Source: SIG672 sp045535095
GTDB lineage: Bacteria > Bacillota > Clostridia > Oscillospirales > CAG-272
Length of the DNA: 40,283 nucleotides
NCBI GenBank assembly: GCA_045535095.1
Contig: JAZSKY010000026.1
Location: forward strand, 1 to 40,283
Direction: 5' to 3'
The notes under the pieces are model-generated. The model searched no databases. It was not told the origin of the DNA and saw nothing but the letters and a program-made list of their open reading frames with translations. Positions 1-7,949 of this stretch are shown here, one piece after another. Each line of letters begins with the position of its first letter. Positions within the stretch are counted from its first letter, which is position 1. Both the position numbers and the translations under genes were made by a program.

Positions 1-104
1 AGGTCATTTTTCTTGCCTTTATTATATCACAAAACTGTATACAATCATCTTGCACTACCTGTATACTATCATACTACACTGTACACCTGTATCCGCCCGA
101 AAAA

Positions 105-150
105 GCCTTCTCCTTGATGGAGAAGGTGGCGGCGAAGCCGACGGATGAGG
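105..150 (+). repeat. structured palindromic repeat, copy 1
   Basis: The first of three copies of one repeat family (the others are at 7416 and 7856). It has a first hairpin CCTTCTCC-TTGAT-GGAGAAGG, a GTGGC linker, a second hairpin CGGC-GAA-GCCG, and the conserved tail GACGGATGAGG. Here the repeat stands alone, with no DUF559 gene beside it. The rest of 1-190 shows no gene. Confidence 0.8.
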
Positions 151-192
151 TGAACTCTGTCCAACGAAAAAGTCCGCACAAACACATAAAAC

Positions 193-217
193 AAAACCGC
201 CGAAATTCGGCGGTTTT
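193..217 (-). terminator. intrinsic terminator of the ylxM-ffh-rpsP-khpA operon
   Basis: A hairpin with arms AAAACCGCCGAA and TTCGGCGGTTTT lies 8 bases past the khpA stop. On the minus strand it is followed by TTTTGTTTT. This closes the operon: rimM and trmD, which often follow in other Bacillota, are not next to khpA here. Confidence 0.85.
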
Positions 218-225
218 ATTTTCAA

Positions 226-465
226 TTACTTGATATTGACGATAACGCGCTTTCCGTCAAGGTTAGCCGCCGATTTCATAACCGTACGGATAGCCTTGGC
301 TATGCGACCGTGGCGGCCGATAACCTTGCCCATATCGCCTTCTGCGACGCTGAGCTCGAAAGTCACGGAGTCGTCAGTCTCATCGGTAACGATGACCGTA
401 ACCTCATCAGGATTGTCAACGAGAGCTTTGGCCATGTCGATGAGAATCTGCTTTAAATTGGCCAT
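226..465 (-). CDS. khpA: KH-domain RNA-binding protein KhpA
   Basis: A 79-residue single KH-domain protein of the KhpA/YlqC family. The family binds RNA, pairs with KhpB/Jag in other Bacillota, and affects cell elongation and division. The RNA-binding GxxG loop is visible as I-G-R-H-G at residues 49-53, followed by the helix RIAKAIR. The length is normal for the family. It is the last gene of the operon, directly after rpsP, the usual place for khpA. The start is supported by GGAGG in the 15 bases upstream. It ends 8 bases before a strong terminator. Confidence 0.93.
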   Translation of the reverse strand: MANLKQILIDMAKALVDNPDEVTVIVTDETDDSVTFELSVAEGDMGKVIGRHGRIAKAIRTVMKSAANLDGKRVIVNIK

Positions 466-483
466 TATTTCCTCCGTTTGAGA

Positions 484-729
484 TTACTTAATGATCTCGT
501 TCTTCTTGAGAAGGGCCTTAACGGTCTCGGTGGGCTGTGCGCCGTTCTTGATCCAGGTTGCTGCCTTGTCTGCGTCGATCTTAACCTCTGCAGGGTTGGT
601 CATGGGGTTGTAGTATCCGATCTCTTCGATGAATCTTCCGTCACGAGGGAATCTCGAATCTGCTACTACGATGCGGTAAAAGGGGCTCTTCTTTGCGCCC
701 ATTCTTCTGAGTCTGATTTTAACTGCCAT
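484..729 (-). CDS. rpsP: 30S ribosomal protein S16
   Basis: An 81-residue bS16, a small-subunit protein that helps assemble the 16S 5' domain. It opens with the family's MAVKIRLRRMGAKKSPFYR-type start and keeps the PFYRIVVADSR and GYYNP blocks. An ATG five codons upstream is in frame, but the GGAGG ribosome binding site overlaps those codons, so the start at 729 is chosen. It sits between ffh and khpA, 18 bases before khpA. Confidence 0.96.
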   Translation of the reverse strand: MAVKIRLRRMGAKKSPFYRIVVADSRFPRDGRFIEEIGYYNPMTNPAEVKIDADKAATWIKNGAQPTETVKALLKKNEIIK

Positions 730-778
730 TTTTTGTTCCTCCAAAATAAATGATTTTTATATTTTTTTATTTTCTATG

Positions 779-2113
779 TTAAAAGGGAAGAGAGAATCTT
801 CCTTTTTTACCAAATTTGCCCGAAGAAAGCTGCTTCATCATCTTGTTTATCTGATCAAACTGCTTCAGCACTCGGTTGACCGCCTCTACCGACGTTCCGC
901 TACCCTTTGCTATACGCACCTTGCGCGAATAGTTGAGAATGTCGGGACGGCGTCTTTCCTTTTTCGTCATCGAGCGAATGATAGCCTCGGTCTGCGCTAT
1001 TGCCTTTTCATCGACCTTTGCGTCGGACAGCTGTCCCGGCTTTATTCCGGGGATCATTCCTGCGAGCTGGTCGAGCGATCCCATATTTCTTATCTGCTCG
1101 AACTGCTCGAGATAATCGTCGAGAGTGAAGGACGATTCGAGGATCTTCTTTTCAAGCTCTGCCGCCTTCTTTTCGTCGAATGCCGCCTCCGCTTTTTCGA
1201 TAAGAGTGAGCATATCGCCCATTCCAAGGATTCTCGATGCCATTCTATCGGGATAGAATGGCTCGATAGTGTCGAGCTTTTCGCCCATACCGACGAATTT
1301 TATCGGCTTTCCGGTGATATATTTTACCGAAAGCGCCGCACCGCCACGGGTGTCGCCGTCAACCTTGGTGAGAACTACGCCAGTAATTCCGACCTGTCTG
1401 TTGAACTCGTCTGCGACCTCGACTGCGACCTGACCGGTCATCGCGTCAACAACGAGAAGAACCTCGGTGGGATTTACCGCATTTTTGATGTCTTCAAGCT
1501 CTCCCATCAGCTTTTCGTCGATCTGGAGACGGCCCGCGGTATCGATGAACACCATATCGTTTCCGTTCTTTTCGGCGAATTTAAGGGCTTCTTTCGATAT
1601 TTTAACAGGACTTTCCTTGTCTCCGAGAGAGAAAACGGGAATGTCGAGCTGTTTTCCGACAGTCTGGAGCTGTGTTATAGCGGCAGGACGGTAAACGTCG
1701 CACGCTACGAGAAGGGGACGCTTGCCCTGCTTCTTGAAATACCCCGCGATCTTTGCCGCGTGAGTGGTTTTACCTGCGCCCTGGAGACCGACCATCATAA
1801 CGACTGTCGGCGGCTTCGGGGAAATGGTCAGCTTTTCGACCGTTCCGCCCATAAGCGCGGTAAGCTCCTCGTTTACTATTTTGATTATCTGCTGCTCTGC
1901 CATAAGGCTCTCGAGAACCTTTGATCCGACAGCGCGCTCTGTGACCGTTTTTACGAAGTCCTTAACGACCTTGTAGTTTACGTCCGCCTCGAGAAGTGCG
2001 AGCTTTACCTCGCGCATTCCTGCCTTGACGTCCGCCTCGGTCAGCTTACCCTTGCTTCTGAATTTCTTGAAGGCACTGCCGAGCTTATCGGCGAGGCTTT
2101 GAAAAACAGCCAT
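779..2113 (-). CDS. ffh: signal recognition particle GTPase Ffh
   Basis: A 444-residue SRP54-type GTPase that binds SRP RNA and signal sequences and docks with FtsY to deliver membrane proteins to the translocon. The N-domain helices cover residues 1-95. Walker A GLQGAGKTT is near residue 110, DTAGR near 190 and TKVDGD near 247. The methionine-containing M domain begins near residue 300 (GMGD) and holds the RNA-binding stretch ending near MTKKERRRP. The C-terminal tail is short (ends GKKGRFSLPF) with little Met-rich extension. The start at 2113 has GGAGGTAACAGAT upstream and gives the conserved MAVFQSLADKL beginning; an in-frame ATG 15 codons upstream overlaps ylxM and is rejected. Confidence 0.96.
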   Translation of the reverse strand: MAVFQSLADKLGSAFKKFRSKGKLTEADVKAGMREVKLALLEADVNYKVVKDFVKTVTERAVGSKVLESLMAEQQIIKIVNEELTALMGGTVEKLTISPKPPTVVMMVGLQGAGKTTHAAKIAGYFKKQGKRPLLVACDVYRPAAITQLQTVGKQLDIPVFSLGDKESPVKISKEALKFAEKNGNDMVFIDTAGRLQIDEKLMGELEDIKNAVNPTEVLLVVDAMTGQVAVEVADEFNRQVGITGVVLTKVDGDTRGGAALSVKYITGKPIKFVGMGEKLDTIEPFYPDRMASRILGMGDMLTLIEKAEAAFDEKKAAELEKKILESSFTLDDYLEQFEQIRNMGSLDQLAGMIPGIKPGQLSDAKVDEKAIAQTEAIIRSMTKKERRRPDILNYSRKVRIAKGSGTSVEAVNRVLKQFDQINKMMKQLSSGKFGKKGRFSLPF

Positions 2114-2138
2114 ATCTGTTACCTCCGAATTTTGCGTT

Positions 2139-2486
2139 TCAGTTTTCTGCTTTTTCAAGCATTCCCTTGATCTGTGATGCGAGCTCCCCGTCTATCCTGC
2201 CGACCTTGGCAAGATCGTCGATTTTTGATATTACCTCGTCAAGAAGAGCCTCGCGAGCCTTTTCCGCCTTTTGCAGACCGAGCTTTTCTTCAAATTCGAT
2301 AAGCTCCTTTTCCGCCTTGCGTATGCACTCGCTCACTCCCTGACGGGTTATGCCCGTTATCTCGGAGATCTCTCCGAGAGAAAGATCGTCGTTTCTGTAA
2401 AGACCGACTATCTCGCGCTGACGCTCGGTGAGAAGCGGTCCGTATAAATCGAGCAGCAGAGAAATATTGACACCTTTTTCAAGCAT
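2139..2486 (-). CDS. ylxM: YlxM/p13-like helix-turn-helix protein
   Basis: A 115-residue protein of the UPF0122 (YlxM, p13) family, found next to ffh in most Bacillota and thought to help SRP function or its expression. A sigma-70 region-4-like helix-turn-helix is visible around residues 18-60 (LTERQREIVGLY, then LSLGEISEITGITRQGVSECIRKAE). The acidic C-terminal half is helical. The start at 2486 follows a GGAGG site. A longer in-frame reading would run back over the promoter and is rejected. First gene of the operon, 25 bases before ffh. Confidence 0.92.
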   Translation of the reverse strand: MLEKGVNISLLLDLYGPLLTERQREIVGLYRNDDLSLGEISEITGITRQGVSECIRKAEKELIEFEEKLGLQKAEKAREALLDEVISKIDDLAKVGRIDGELASQIKGMLEKAEN

Positions 2487-2528
2487 TTTTCCGCCTCCGA
2501 ATACACTGTAAAGTAAATCACTTGACAG

Positions 2529-2557
2529 ATTATAGCACAGTACAAGTGTTTTGTCAA
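2529..2557 (-). promoter_or_regulatory. sigma-A promoter of ylxM-ffh-rpsP-khpA
   Basis: On the minus strand TTGACA (2557-2552) and TATAAT (2534-2529) are separated by exactly 17 bases, a perfect consensus. It lies 43 bases upstream of the ylxM start. Confidence 0.9.
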
Positions 2558-2709
2558 TACCTTTTTTAAAAATAATCAAATATTCCTTTAAATCGCGCCT
2601 TCAGGCGGATAAAATGTTAATATATTGACATATTTCAGTAAAAATAAAGCAAAATATTTACTTGACTTTTGCGCGATATAATGTTAACATAAATATGATA
2701 ACAAATATT

Positions 2710-2752
2710 TTGCAGAGGCAGACCGCGTATTTTTATAAGGGTCTGTCTGCAA
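2710..2752 (+). promoter_or_regulatory. stem-loop just before the start of the LamG-like gene
   Basis: TTGCAGAGGCAGACC pairs with GGTCTGTCTGCAA, with a two-base bulge and an AT-rich loop. It ends a few bases before the GGAGG of the gene at 2766, so it may protect the mRNA or limit ribosome access. A TATAAT at 2677-2682 lies upstream, but no convincing -35 stands at the right distance. Confidence 0.45.
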
Positions 2753-2765
2753 GTGGAGGAAACGT

Positions 2766-4380
2766 ATGAAAAGAAAGCTTCTCAGTCTGATTCTTGCGCT
2801 CGTTATGATCGCGTGCGCAGCCCCCGTCACCTTCTCGTCAGGCGCGGCAGAATCAACAGAATGGACACCTGTAAACTTTAACTATCTCGAGGCAGAGTCG
2901 AACGGATTTTCAGTTCCTGCTGACGGCGACGTTGCCAGAGAAATAGTCCTTTGGAACGGACTTCTTTACGAAGGAAAGTTCAGTGTTGACATCAAGACCT
3001 CAGCAATAAAAGGTGCAAGTGGCGAACACCCCGGCATCTTCTTCGGAGGAAAGGGCATTGAAAATATCACTGCTACTAATACCGACGTAAAGAGCGCGGC
3101 GTATTACAGAGCGTACTTCGATCAGAAGGGATCCACTCTCGTTATCGGCGCAATACATAACGGCACTTGGATATCGGGCTATAAGACCGGCAGAAATGCA
3201 GACCTTAAAAAGGCTCTTACCACCGAAAAGTGGAACGAGATTTTCTCGGCAGAAACTGTTAAGCTCACCGTTGCATTCTCGCAGACGGGCGCGGCTATTT
3301 TCTATATCAACGATATCGAGGTTCTCAGAATCGCGAGCAACGGAGAGGGCTATCAGGTCAACAACAGCCTCATCGTTCGCAAGGACTGCGTTCCCTACGG
3401 TGGACAGATCGCGTACGATAACGGCGCTGCAAACGTTGCAGGCGGAGCATCTAACCTCACCGTTTACGGCGGGCTTGAATTCAAAACCCTTCAGGGCGGA
3501 GTAAATTACGACGAAAACACCTACACCTTCACAACGACCGCGGATCAGTCGTTCGGATACTTCACAAACCGCTTTGTAAGAAACGGAAAGATCGTTATTA
3601 TCTCGAAGAATCTCGGCGCTAACGGAAACGGACCGATATTCGGCGTTCATCATACTGACGAGGCATCGAAGCGCGAGGGCAACGGACTTTCCTACTATAT
3701 CGTGGACGCTAATGCGAACAGATTCTGTGCGTGGTCGGGTCACGAAGCAAATCACCATACGAAAATGACGATGTCCAGCAGCACTGCTCTCCAGTCGAAC
3801 AACGGAAAGTGGATATTCGGCTCTAACGCGAGCGGCGCTATCAGCAGCGTAGATTTCAATCTCACTAAATCGCCTGCGGCTATCGTTCTCAACGCAAAGA
3901 ACACCGTAACCGTAACCGATTCCGCACCCTTTGAAGGCGGATACTACGGCATAAGAATTGACAACAAGGATAAGACTCTCGCATACTACGTTGTAAATAA
4001 CGAGGCAGAGGCAATGGCTCTCGAGCTTGTAAGCGTACGAAACGAGGGCGGAGAGGGCAAGATCGTGGTAAAGACCTTCCCCGAAGGATCGGTTATCAAC
4101 TCCGGCGACAAGATAACCCTCAGCGGAAATGGCGTTCAGCAGGCTGGCGATGCTACCGACAGCGGTAACACCGATAACGGTAACGCCGATAGCGACGAGC
4201 CGAAGGACCCCCAACGCAGGCGCAGATAACGGAGATGCGAACAACGAGGCATCTACTGAAAACGGTTCAGGCGATGAGACCAAAAAGCTCCCGACTCTCC
4301 TGATAGCTATTGCGGCAGCTTTCGCGGCTCTCGTTATTGTAGCGATTAGAGTAATTATCGTCAAAAAGAAGAAAAAATAA
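2766..4380 (+). CDS. secreted LamG-like surface protein with C-terminal anchor; frameshifted
   Basis: No named family is recognised. As read it starts with a signal peptide (MKRKLLSLILALVMIACAAP) and runs 487 codons to a stop at 4229 after an abrupt PQRRRR tail. One base further along, the frame continues the same Asn/Asp/Gly linker, then a transmembrane helix (LPTLLIAIAAAFAALVIVAI) and a Lys-rich end, stopping at 4380. The shift falls at the C5 run 4208-4212: four Cs would join the frames into a protein of 537 residues. Two beta-rich modules (about 30-235 and 240-430) look like concanavalin/LamG folds, which suggests carbohydrate or surface binding. Known: such sorting by a terminal helix plus Lys tail is common. 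Inferred: the intact protein is membrane-anchored. Confidence 0.75.
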
Positions 4381-4390
4381 ATAAAATTAT

Positions 4391-4419
4391 AAAAATCCCC
4401 GAAATTCTCGGGGATTTTT
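4391..4419 (+). terminator. intrinsic terminator after the LamG-like gene
   Basis: AAAAATCCCCGA and TCGGGGATTTTT flank a 5-base loop. The T run is on both sides, so it may work both ways. Its place 10 bases after the 4380 stop, and not after the 4229 stop, supports the frameshifted reading of the gene above. Confidence 0.85.
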
Positions 4420-4453
4420 TATTGTATAATGTAAAGAGACTCTCTTAATTTGA

Positions 4454-4482
4454 TTGACAAAACGGAAAAGAAGTGTTATAAT
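4454..4482 (+). promoter_or_regulatory. sigma-A promoter of the NUDIX-mntP-SIS-GNAT run
   Basis: TTGACA (4454-4459), 17 bases, TATAAT (4477-4482): perfect consensus. Transcription should begin near 4489. Confidence 0.9.
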
Positions 4483-4503
4483 TACGTGGATATAGGAAAA
4501 AAT

Positions 4504-4545
4504 ATGAAGAAAGGGGCCGATCGCGGCATCGGAAATGCTCTGTGA
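4504..4545 (+). CDS. possible 13-codon leader peptide before the NUDIX gene
   Basis: ATG at 4504 opens a 13-residue reading frame (MKKGADRGIGNAL) that starts about 15 bases after the predicted transcript start. Its TGA overlaps the GTG start of the NUDIX gene as GTGA. An AGGA lies just upstream. The GTG start of the NUDIX gene has only GA-poor sequence before it, so ribosomes ending the leader could restart there. This is an inference from layout only. Confidence 0.35.
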   Translation: MKKGADRGIGNAL

Positions 4546-5066
4546 AAGAAATTTGGGACGTTTATAACGCGCAGGGAAAGGTCATTTCCGGGCGCACCAC
4601 CGAGCGCGGCAAGCACGGTCTCGGTGAGGGAGAATACCACCTCGTGGTATTTGCCTGGATAATCAACGACAAAAACGAAGTTATAATCTCAAAGCGCCAG
4701 AAGGGCAAGGTCTTTGCGGGCAAATGGGAATGTACGGGCGGCTGCGCCCTTGCAGGCGAGAACTCGGTTGACGCGGCAGTGCGCGAGGTCGGAGAGGAGC
4801 TTGGACTGAAGCTTTCTGCCTCGGACGGCGAGCTTTTCAAGAGATATAAGAGAAACTATCCCGCGGGCGCGCGGGCGCTTTGCGACGTCTGGGTGTTCAG
4901 AGCGAATTTCGAGCTGAGCGATATGACTCTTCAGCGCGAGGAGGTCAGCGAGGCGAGATTTATCCCGTCCGACGAGCTTCTTGAGTTTTTCGGAAAGGGC
5001 GCTTACAAAAAGAGATACGGCTATCTGCCCTCTCTCGTGGAGAAATACGTAAAGAACAAAAAATAA
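4542..5066 (+). CDS. NUDIX hydrolase
   Basis: A 174-residue NUDIX-family enzyme, which would hydrolyse a nucleoside diphosphate linked to another group, or act like a short isopentenyl-diphosphate isomerase relative. The full Nudix box is present: G67, five residues, E73, seven residues, R81-E82-V83, x, E85-E86-L87-G88-L89. The substrate cannot be read from sequence. The start is GTG at 4542, four bases inside a possible leader peptide. The mntP start lies 9 bases after its stop, so both are on one transcript from the promoter at 4454. Confidence 0.9.
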   Translation: MKEIWDVYNAQGKVISGRTTERGKHGLGEGEYHLVVFAWIINDKNEVIISKRQKGKVFAGKWECTGGCALAGENSVDAAVREVGEELGLKLSASDGELFKRYKRNYPAGARALCDVWVFRANFELSDMTLQREEVSEARFIPSDELLEFFGKGAYKKRYGYLPSLVEKYVKNKK

Positions 5067-5075
5067 GAGGAAAAT

Positions 5076-5648
5076 ATGGGAATCACAGAGCTTTTACTCG
5101 TTGCGGTAGGCCTTTCGATGGACGCCTTTGCGGTTGCAGTCTGTAAGGGTCTTTCAATGCAAAAGATAAATTACAAAAGAGGACTCCTTATAGCCCTTTT
5201 CTTCGGTGCTTTTCAGGGACTTATGCCCTTTTTCGGCTGGGTGCTCGGAGTACAGTTTGAGAGCTATATCGTCTCCTTCGACCACTGGATAGCATTCGTG
5301 CTTCTCGCCTTTATCGGCGGAAAGATGCTCCTTGAAGCGTTTGAAGAGGAAAAAGAGGAGTGCTGTGACAAATTCAGCATCGCCGAGCTTTTCGTTCTTT
5401 CGATAGCAACGAGCATTGACGCGCTTGCGGTCGGCATCACCTTTGCACTCATCGCGCCGAGCGTCGGAATCGGAATTTCGGTGGCGCTTATCGGAGTTAT
5501 CACCTTCTCTCTCTCGCTTGTCGGAGTTATAATCGGCAACAAATTCGGTGCAAAATACAAAAAGCTTGCAGAGATCGCAGGCGGAGCAATACTTTGTCTT
5601 ATGGGACTCAAAATTCTCCTTGAGCATCTTGGAGTAATATCATTCTAA
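5076..5648 (+). CDS. mntP: manganese efflux pump MntP
   Basis: A 190-residue membrane protein of the MntP (YebN, DUF204) family, which exports Mn2+. Six hydrophobic helices are visible, and the two halves repeat the acidic signature: LSMDAFAVAVCKG at about 14-26 and TSIDALAVGITFA at about 112-124. The paired Asp residues in helices 1 and 4 are the ones known to matter in the family. A loop E-E-E-K-E-E-C-C lies between the halves. AGAGGA precedes the ATG. No yybP-ykoY Mn riboswitch is seen before it, since it follows the NUDIX gene by 9 bases. Confidence 0.93.
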   Translation: MGITELLLVAVGLSMDAFAVAVCKGLSMQKINYKRGLLIALFFGAFQGLMPFFGWVLGVQFESYIVSFDHWIAFVLLAFIGGKMLLEAFEEEKEECCDKFSIAELFVLSIATSIDALAVGITFALIAPSVGIGISVALIGVITFSLSLVGVIIGNKFGAKYKKLAEIAGGAILCLMGLKILLEHLGVISF

Positions 5649-5670
5649 ATTTTTTTCGGAGGGGTATAAA

Positions 5671-6719
5671 ATGGCAGAAACCAAAATGCACTCGGAGATC
5701 CTCGAAAACCCGAAGATCCTTTCCGAGCTTGAAGAAAAAACAAGGAAAAGCTTATAGCAATTACGAACATATTAAAGGAGCGTGGCACAAAGCACGTCAC
5801 CTTTGCGGCGCGCGGCACGTCTGACCACGCGTCCATATACGGACAGTATCTTATGACCGTGCTTGGCGGAAAGATCTCGGCGCTTGCGGTACCCTCGGTG
5901 CTCACGGTTTACGGTGCAGAGCCGCAGTTTACAAGCGACGACCTCGTTATCGGCGTGTCCCAGTCGGGCGCGGCAGAGGACGTTCTCTCGGTTATGAATG
6001 CGGCAAAAAAGGGCGGAGCAACCGTCATATCCATAACTAACCACGCGGACAGCAAGATGGCTCTCGCAGCAGATTTTCACCTCGACTGCTCGGCAGGAGA
6101 GGAGTACGCACTCGCGGCGACAAAGACCTTCGTTGCCGAGATCGGACTCATCTGTCTGCTTGCCGCTTATTGGTTCGACGATGCAGAGCTTTTAAAATCG
6201 TTCAGAAAGCTTCCGTCGATCGTCGGAAAAACTGTCAAGATGCTTGATAAGAAGATCGAAGATATTGCCCGGAAATACATATACGCACGCGACGGATTTA
6301 TTCTTAGCAGAGGAATGTCCTATCCTATTGCGCTTGAGGCGTCACTCAAGGTGCAGGAGACCTGTTTTATAAGAATGAAGGGCTATTCGGTCTCCGACTT
6401 CTATCACGGACCGTTTGCGCAGGTTGAAAAGGGAACACCCATCATCGTTTACGCGCCCGAGGGCAGATCGCTCAGCGATAATCTCGCACTTATCGACCGC
6501 CTTACCGGTATGGAGGTTGATCCTCTCGTCGTTACCGACAGCAAGGAGGTTGCTTCAAAGTACGCATTCACCTGCCTGCTTCCTGCGACCGGAAACGAAT
6601 ACACCTCGGTATTTGTGCTTGCGATATTTGCGCAGATGTTCTCCGAAAAGCTTTGCACTCTCCGCAGACTCGATCCCGACGTGTCGAGAAATCTCAAAAA
6701 AGTAACGGTAACAAAATAA
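5671..6719 (+). pseudogene. SIS-domain sugar-phosphate isomerase/deaminase-like gene, frameshifted
   Basis: The gene begins at ATG 5671 (CGGAGGGG upstream; MAETKMHSEILENPKILSEL) and falls out of frame in the A6 run 5735-5740, hitting TAG at 5758. With seven As the reading continues EEKNKEKLIAITNILKERG and joins the long frame to 6719, for about 349 residues. That is the length of double-SIS proteins related to the isomerase half of GlmS, and to AgaS, FrlB and NagB-II. First SIS: AARGTSDHAS, GVSQSGAAEDV, ITNHADS. Second SIS: ILSRGMSYPIALEASLKVQET and FYHGPFAQVEKGTP. The family isomerises or deaminates amino- or fructosamine sugars; the substrate here is unknown. If the frameshift is real, a start inside the gene (5853) would lack the first SIS loop. 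Confidence 0.82.
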
Positions 6720-6721
6720 TT

Positions 6722-7408
6722 ATGAAAATTTCGTTTTCTACCGAAAAGGAAAAGAGAATATTTAAAGCGGACTATCCTATGATAGTCCCTTTTCTCGTCA
6801 CAGAGCAGGGCGGAGATCTTGAAATCGAGGTCTATTCGGGCGTGAAAAGACTTGTAAAACGCCATATTAAAAAGTACGCGGACGATATTTTTTCGGACGA
6901 GTCGCTCTCTGCTATAAACGAGAGTCTTGAAAAATACGCCGACTCTCACGGCTACGAGGGAGAATCTCACGAGCGTCTCCGCTGGTACTATTCTTTCTCT
7001 GTGAGAGATGTAAAAAATCTCGATACTACGGCAATTTTGCCGTCCAGCGTCAAGATAGAGGACTCGTCTCTTGAAAACCTCACGACTATTGATGTTTGCG
7101 AAAATCTTGAGAAAAATATCCCTACCTTTGCAAGCGTTGTGGACGGAAAGATCGTCTCGCTCGCCTGCGTGAACGAGTATAGCGAGGGGCAGAGAATGCT
7201 TGAGATAACGGTCGAGAGTGCGCCCGACTACCGAAAGTGCGGATATGCAAGGTCAAACACCGCCGCCCTTGCGAAATATCTGCTCGAAAGCTCGCATAGC
7301 GTTGCATACTGCTGCAGCAGATATAACGAGGCCTCGCGAAGGATAGCCGAGTCACTCGGCTTCGACCTCGTCGGCAGATTTTATGCATATAATGCGTATA
7401 GGAAATAA
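6722..7408 (+). CDS. GNAT-family N-acetyltransferase
   Basis: A 228-residue protein whose C-terminal half is a GNAT fold: beta strand KIVSLACVN, then LEITVESAPDYRKCGYARS with the acetyl-CoA loop (R-K-C-G-Y-A), and the closing AESLGFDLVGRFYAYN. The N-terminal 100 residues are specific to this protein. ATG 6722 lies 2 bases after the SIS gene stop with no clear ribosome binding site, so it is probably translated by coupling. The acceptor substrate is unknown. The gene ends 7 bases before a mobile-looking repeat. Confidence 0.8.
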   Translation: MKISFSTEKEKRIFKADYPMIVPFLVTEQGGDLEIEVYSGVKRLVKRHIKKYADDIFSDESLSAINESLEKYADSHGYEGESHERLRWYYSFSVRDVKNLDTTAILPSSVKIEDSSLENLTTIDVCENLEKNIPTFASVVDGKIVSLACVNEYSEGQRMLEITVESAPDYRKCGYARSNTAALAKYLLESSHSVAYCCSRYNEASRRIAESLGFDLVGRFYAYNAYRK

Positions 7409-7415
7409 ATTAAAA

Positions 7416-7464
7416 GCCTTCCCCAGCGGGGAAGGTGGCACGCAAAGCGTGACGGATGAGGAGA
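7416..7464 (+). repeat. structured palindromic repeat, copy 2 (left end of DUF559 unit)
   Basis: First hairpin CCTTCCCC-AGC-GGGGAAGG, linker, second hairpin CACGC-AAA-GCGTG, tail GACGGATGAGGAGA. Compared with copies 1 and 3 the stems differ in sequence yet remain paired. The GAGGAG at its end lies just upstream of the DUF559 ATG and acts as its ribosome binding site. Confidence 0.85.
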
Positions 7465-7466
7465 AA

Positions 7467-7838
7467 ATGCTATATAAATATAATCAAAAACTCGTACCAC
7501 AAGCGCGGGAGCTTCGTACTAATATGACTGCCGAGGAGAAGCATCTGTGGTATGATTTTCTCAAAAAGCTTCCCGTTACTGTTAACAGGCAGAAAAATAT
7601 AGGCAACTATATCGTCGATTTTTTTATCGCAAGCGGTAGAGTGGTCATTGAAATAGACGGACGCCAGCACGGACTAATTGAAAACAAAGAGAACGATAGA
7701 AAAAGAGATGCTGATTTGAATAATTTGGGGATTACGGTTCTCAGATACAAAAATGCGGATATAAACACAAGATTTAATGTGGTGTGTGAAGATATTTTGA
7801 AGCATATTGGTTTGTCGGCATCAGATTTGAAAAGATAA
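7467..7838 (+). CDS. DUF559-domain endonuclease-like protein
   Basis: A 123-residue DUF559 protein, a small group related to the Vsr/PD-(D/E)xK nucleases. Visible motifs are the N-terminal LVPQARELRTNMTAEEKHLWYDFL block (residues 8-31), IVDFFI with its Asp near 52, and VVIEIDGRQH near 61-70, with the Glu, Asp and His expected at the active site. The end has LNNLGITVLRYKNADI. The family's function is unproven; members often sit beside repeats or mobile DNA. The base composition is clearly richer in AT than its neighbours, which fits transfer. The start at 7467 is chosen because the repeat tail GAGGAG precedes it; in-frame codons further upstream run through the repeat. Confidence 0.87.
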   Translation: MLYKYNQKLVPQARELRTNMTAEEKHLWYDFLKKLPVTVNRQKNIGNYIVDFFIASGRVVIEIDGRQHGLIENKENDRKRDADLNNLGITVLRYKNADINTRFNVVCEDILKHIGLSASDLKR

Positions 7839-7855
7839 AGAGGAAAAGTGTGTGA

Positions 7856-7904
7856 TCTCCTCATCCGTCAGCCTTCGGCTGCCACCTTCTCCGCTGGAGA
7901 AGGC
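7856..7904 (-). repeat. structured palindromic repeat, copy 3 (right end of DUF559 unit)
   Basis: Inverted relative to copy 2. On the minus strand: CCTTCTCC-AGC-GGAGAAGG, linker GTGG, second hairpin CAGCC-GAA-GGCTG, tail GACGGATGAGGAGA. It starts 17 bases after the DUF559 stop. Confidence 0.85.
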
Positions 7905-7913
7905 TATAAAACA

Positions 7914-7949
7914 AGCAAAGGGCAGAGAACTTTCTCTGCCCTTTTTGCT
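7914..7949. terminator. bidirectional terminator between DUF559 and mnmM
   Basis: GCAAAGGGCAGAGA pairs with TCTCTGCCCTTTTTGC around an ACTT loop, directly after the mnmM stop. The T stretch is better on the plus strand. Confidence 0.7.

Noticed and set aside
5030..5076. Manganese (yybP-ykoY) riboswitch before mntP
   Set aside because: Only 9 bases separate mntP from the NUDIX gene, so there is no room for the aptamer.
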